Shown here: positions 18,663 through 20,531 of the stretch, piece after piece | Layout: every line of letters starts with the position of its first letter | Numbering within the stretch: the first letter of the stretch is position 1 | Assembly: GCA_964200075.2 (NCBI GenBank) | Contig: CAXNAA020000520.1 | Coordinates: forward strand, 1 to 20,531 | Source of the DNA: Sphacelaria rigidula | Taxonomy: Eukaryota; Phaeophyceae; Sphacelariales | Length of the DNA stretch: 20,531 nt | Reading direction: 5' to 3' | Made by a program: the position numbers and the translations under genes | Notes under the pieces: model-generated | Databases searched by the model: none | Told to the model about the DNA's origin: nothing | Seen by the model: only the letters and a program-made list of their open reading frames with translations

Positions 18663-19925
18663 ATCGATTGCCATAAGAATTGGTGTAACCAATGGGGTTC
18701 AAGCAGCCGCAGAGGTTGAATCAGCGGAACTGTGAGGACGCTTTTAAGCGACCAGGCCTTTCTGTTCCGAGAATGTATCCTATGAATCGCAGACCCGCGG
18801 ACATTTGTAGTATTTAGTACAAGTATTTACTATTGCAATTTAGTTTATTTACCGTCAACGAGGGAAAGGGACCGCTGAACCCCTTTCGCGATGAAGAATA
18901 AGCCGAGTACCGCAGAAGGAAGGTGAATTACTTTGGAAAAAAAAAAACTCCTGTGTTCCCTTTCCTCCTGTGCGACCCCGGTTGATACACTCAGAAATTG
19001 TGGGATGACGACGCACACACACGTAACCCTTTCATGCTGCAAACTTCCTTGTTTGGGATAAAATATGGGGAGTGTATCACTCGATATCCGTGGTTGTTTC
19101 CCGAAGTTGAAGATGTGCGGCGCCGTCGCCTCACTGCCATAACATCAGGACTAGGGCTTTTCAAACGCCATCCAACATGCGGTGGGTGGTGGCAGGGTCA
19201 TCGCTCATGGCGGTCTCCAATATGAATGTACAGTCCAAGTCCAGAAGACAGTACGGTATGGATATATTGTGGAGGTGGCGACGACCCTGCGGACCCAGAC
19301 CCCCCTGTTGTCATGTAGGCGTTGGGTCGTTCATCACTATTCCGGACCCCCCACACAGCTTGGCCAACAAAAGGTCACCTGCACAACTGTGCGATTAAGA
19401 TATGGTGTGGTGTGTAGGTGTAGCTCACTTTTTTCTCTCGTTTCTCCGGACGGGGATTCGTTTTTATTTTTGGCAAAAGACACCGTGCCTTCGTGTAGCA
19501 AGTGAATCTTGGCCCGCTACGGAGGCCACTGCCCCACACACCAACACCAGTAGCTGCTCTGCGGTCGCGTGTGCATCTCCGCTGTTGCAAGCGTCAATGC
19601 CAGCGCGTGCGGGATACAGAGGCGCACAAGGCGTAGCCATCATGCCCGCCTTAACCCTTTGAGGGCCCTCCCCTCCCGTCCCTGGTCCAGACGCATCATT
19701 ATTTCAAGCGCCGACAAATAAGAAAATATGAGAAAAAAAAATACCGAGAGCAACCATTTTTACGGCGGAAGGCCACAGAAGAATCCACCGACATATGTCA
19801 TGCTCGCACCGAGTATGTCGCCCCGGTGCGGTCGGACTAGAGTAGTCAGCATCAGAAGTTTTCAGAATTCGTATTTGTCCTTTTCTCTAAGTTTTTCTGG
19901 AGTACCGTTCTTCACTACTACTTGG
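18663..19925. other. No recognised gene
   Basis: Non-coding sequence with an A run near 18939-18948. Overlapping frames at 19177-19662 are read differently on each strand and carry no motif. Confidence 0.5.
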
Positions 19926-20440
19926 AAGTGCTAGCGCCGGTAGATTTAGGGGGAAAGCGTAGGCCGCGCTCAAAATGCAGTGCTCACGTTGGTGTTTTTG
20001 GGGCGATACGGACTTGATACCCCGTTTATCAGGAGGGTGTTGTTGACTGTTTTTGGTCCAAAATGAGCAGTTTTTCCGCTTCTCAGCGACGAAACGGTAA
20101 GTATTCAGATGAATTAACACGTATAAAATTGTTCACAATAACGATCGAGATCGTGTTTTCCTCTTATACTGTACAGACCTCAGTCTAGCATTTTCTGCGG
20201 GTGGCCTATTTTACTTTTTTTTTTCGCACAACATTTTCCATTAGCACTCCAAAGTGCTAGCGTCGATAGTTTTGGCAACAGAAGCGAACCGTGCTCAAAT
20301 CACAAGCGCCCAAGTTGGTGTTGTGGGGGCGATACCGGTTAAAGACCACGTTCATCAGGAGGGTGTTATTTACCGTAAATGGTCCTAGAGACATAATTTT
20401 CCTGCTTTAGCGCAGCGACTAGGTGGAATTAAAAAAAAAA
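19926..20440. repeat. Diverged tandem repeat, period 326 bases
   Basis: Copy 1 starts at 19926 and copy 2 at 20252. AAGTGCTAGCG, GCGATAC and ATCAGGAGGG are each offset by exactly 326 bases, with alignable sequence between them for about 190 bases. The remaining ~140 bases of each period are not visibly alike. A seven-base hairpin TAGCACT-CCAA-AGTGCTA (20242-20259) sits at the start of copy 2. The array may continue beyond the window. Confidence 0.75.
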
Positions 20441-20531
20441 TGAGTCCTCACTTGTAGAAACCGGGTCGAGTCGGTCCACCAAAAATACCGAAAAGCTAGA
20501 GCCTGGGGTCGTATTTTCGCAGGACCCCCGA

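Noticed and set aside
1-20531. CRISPR array, rRNA or bacterial operon
   Set aside because: No regularly spaced repeats, rRNA-like sequence or ribosome-binding-site pattern was seen.

Overview
The window looks like nuclear DNA of a eukaryote with spliced genes. There are open stretches bounded by GT/AG signals and joined in phase, long non-coding tracts, many simple repeats (poly-C, GA, GTT, CTG), a foldback element, a diverged tandem repeat, and one run of N. No bacterial operon structure is visible. A photosynthetic stramenopile such as a brown alga would fit the repeat and intron style, but that is a guess and no marker gene settles it.

Layout. (1) 1-760: poly-C tracts around a 10-base gap. 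(2) 762-4767, plus strand: a multi-exon gene (or two adjacent genes) of unknown function. Its best-supported parts are 1166-1258, 1637-1825, 1920-2129, 2786-3090, 3249-3439 and the terminal exon 4295-4767. (3) 4963-5039: GA/G microsatellite, then about 1 kb with nothing recognised. (4) 6160-11599, minus strand: a block of decayed genes all pointing the same way. In transcription order these are an unknown long frame (11599-10433), a family-B-DNA-polymerase-like region running into a superfamily 1 helicase (10347-7632), a small basic frame (7564-7286), and a protelomerase (hairpin telomere resolvase, TelN/TelK type) homologue (7240-6160). (5) 12091-12507: a small plus-strand reading frame, followed by a cluster of palindromes. 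(6) 12.6-20.5 kb: mostly non-coding, with one candidate minus-strand exon, a CCAAT/TATA promoter-like site at 15162-15193, a ~505 bp foldback element (18158-18662) and two copies of a 326 bp-period repeat (19926-20440).

The main point of interest is block 4. A protelomerase resolves replicated hairpin telomeres of linear DNA. A polymerase and a helicase on the same strand next to it suggest an integrated, now dead, linear virus or self-replicating element. Decay is clear: in-frame stops at 10640, 9185 and 8064, several one-base frame breaks, and substitutions at catalytic positions of both the recombinase and the helicase. The intact relative, if it exists elsewhere in this genome or in a related one, would be the system to look for.
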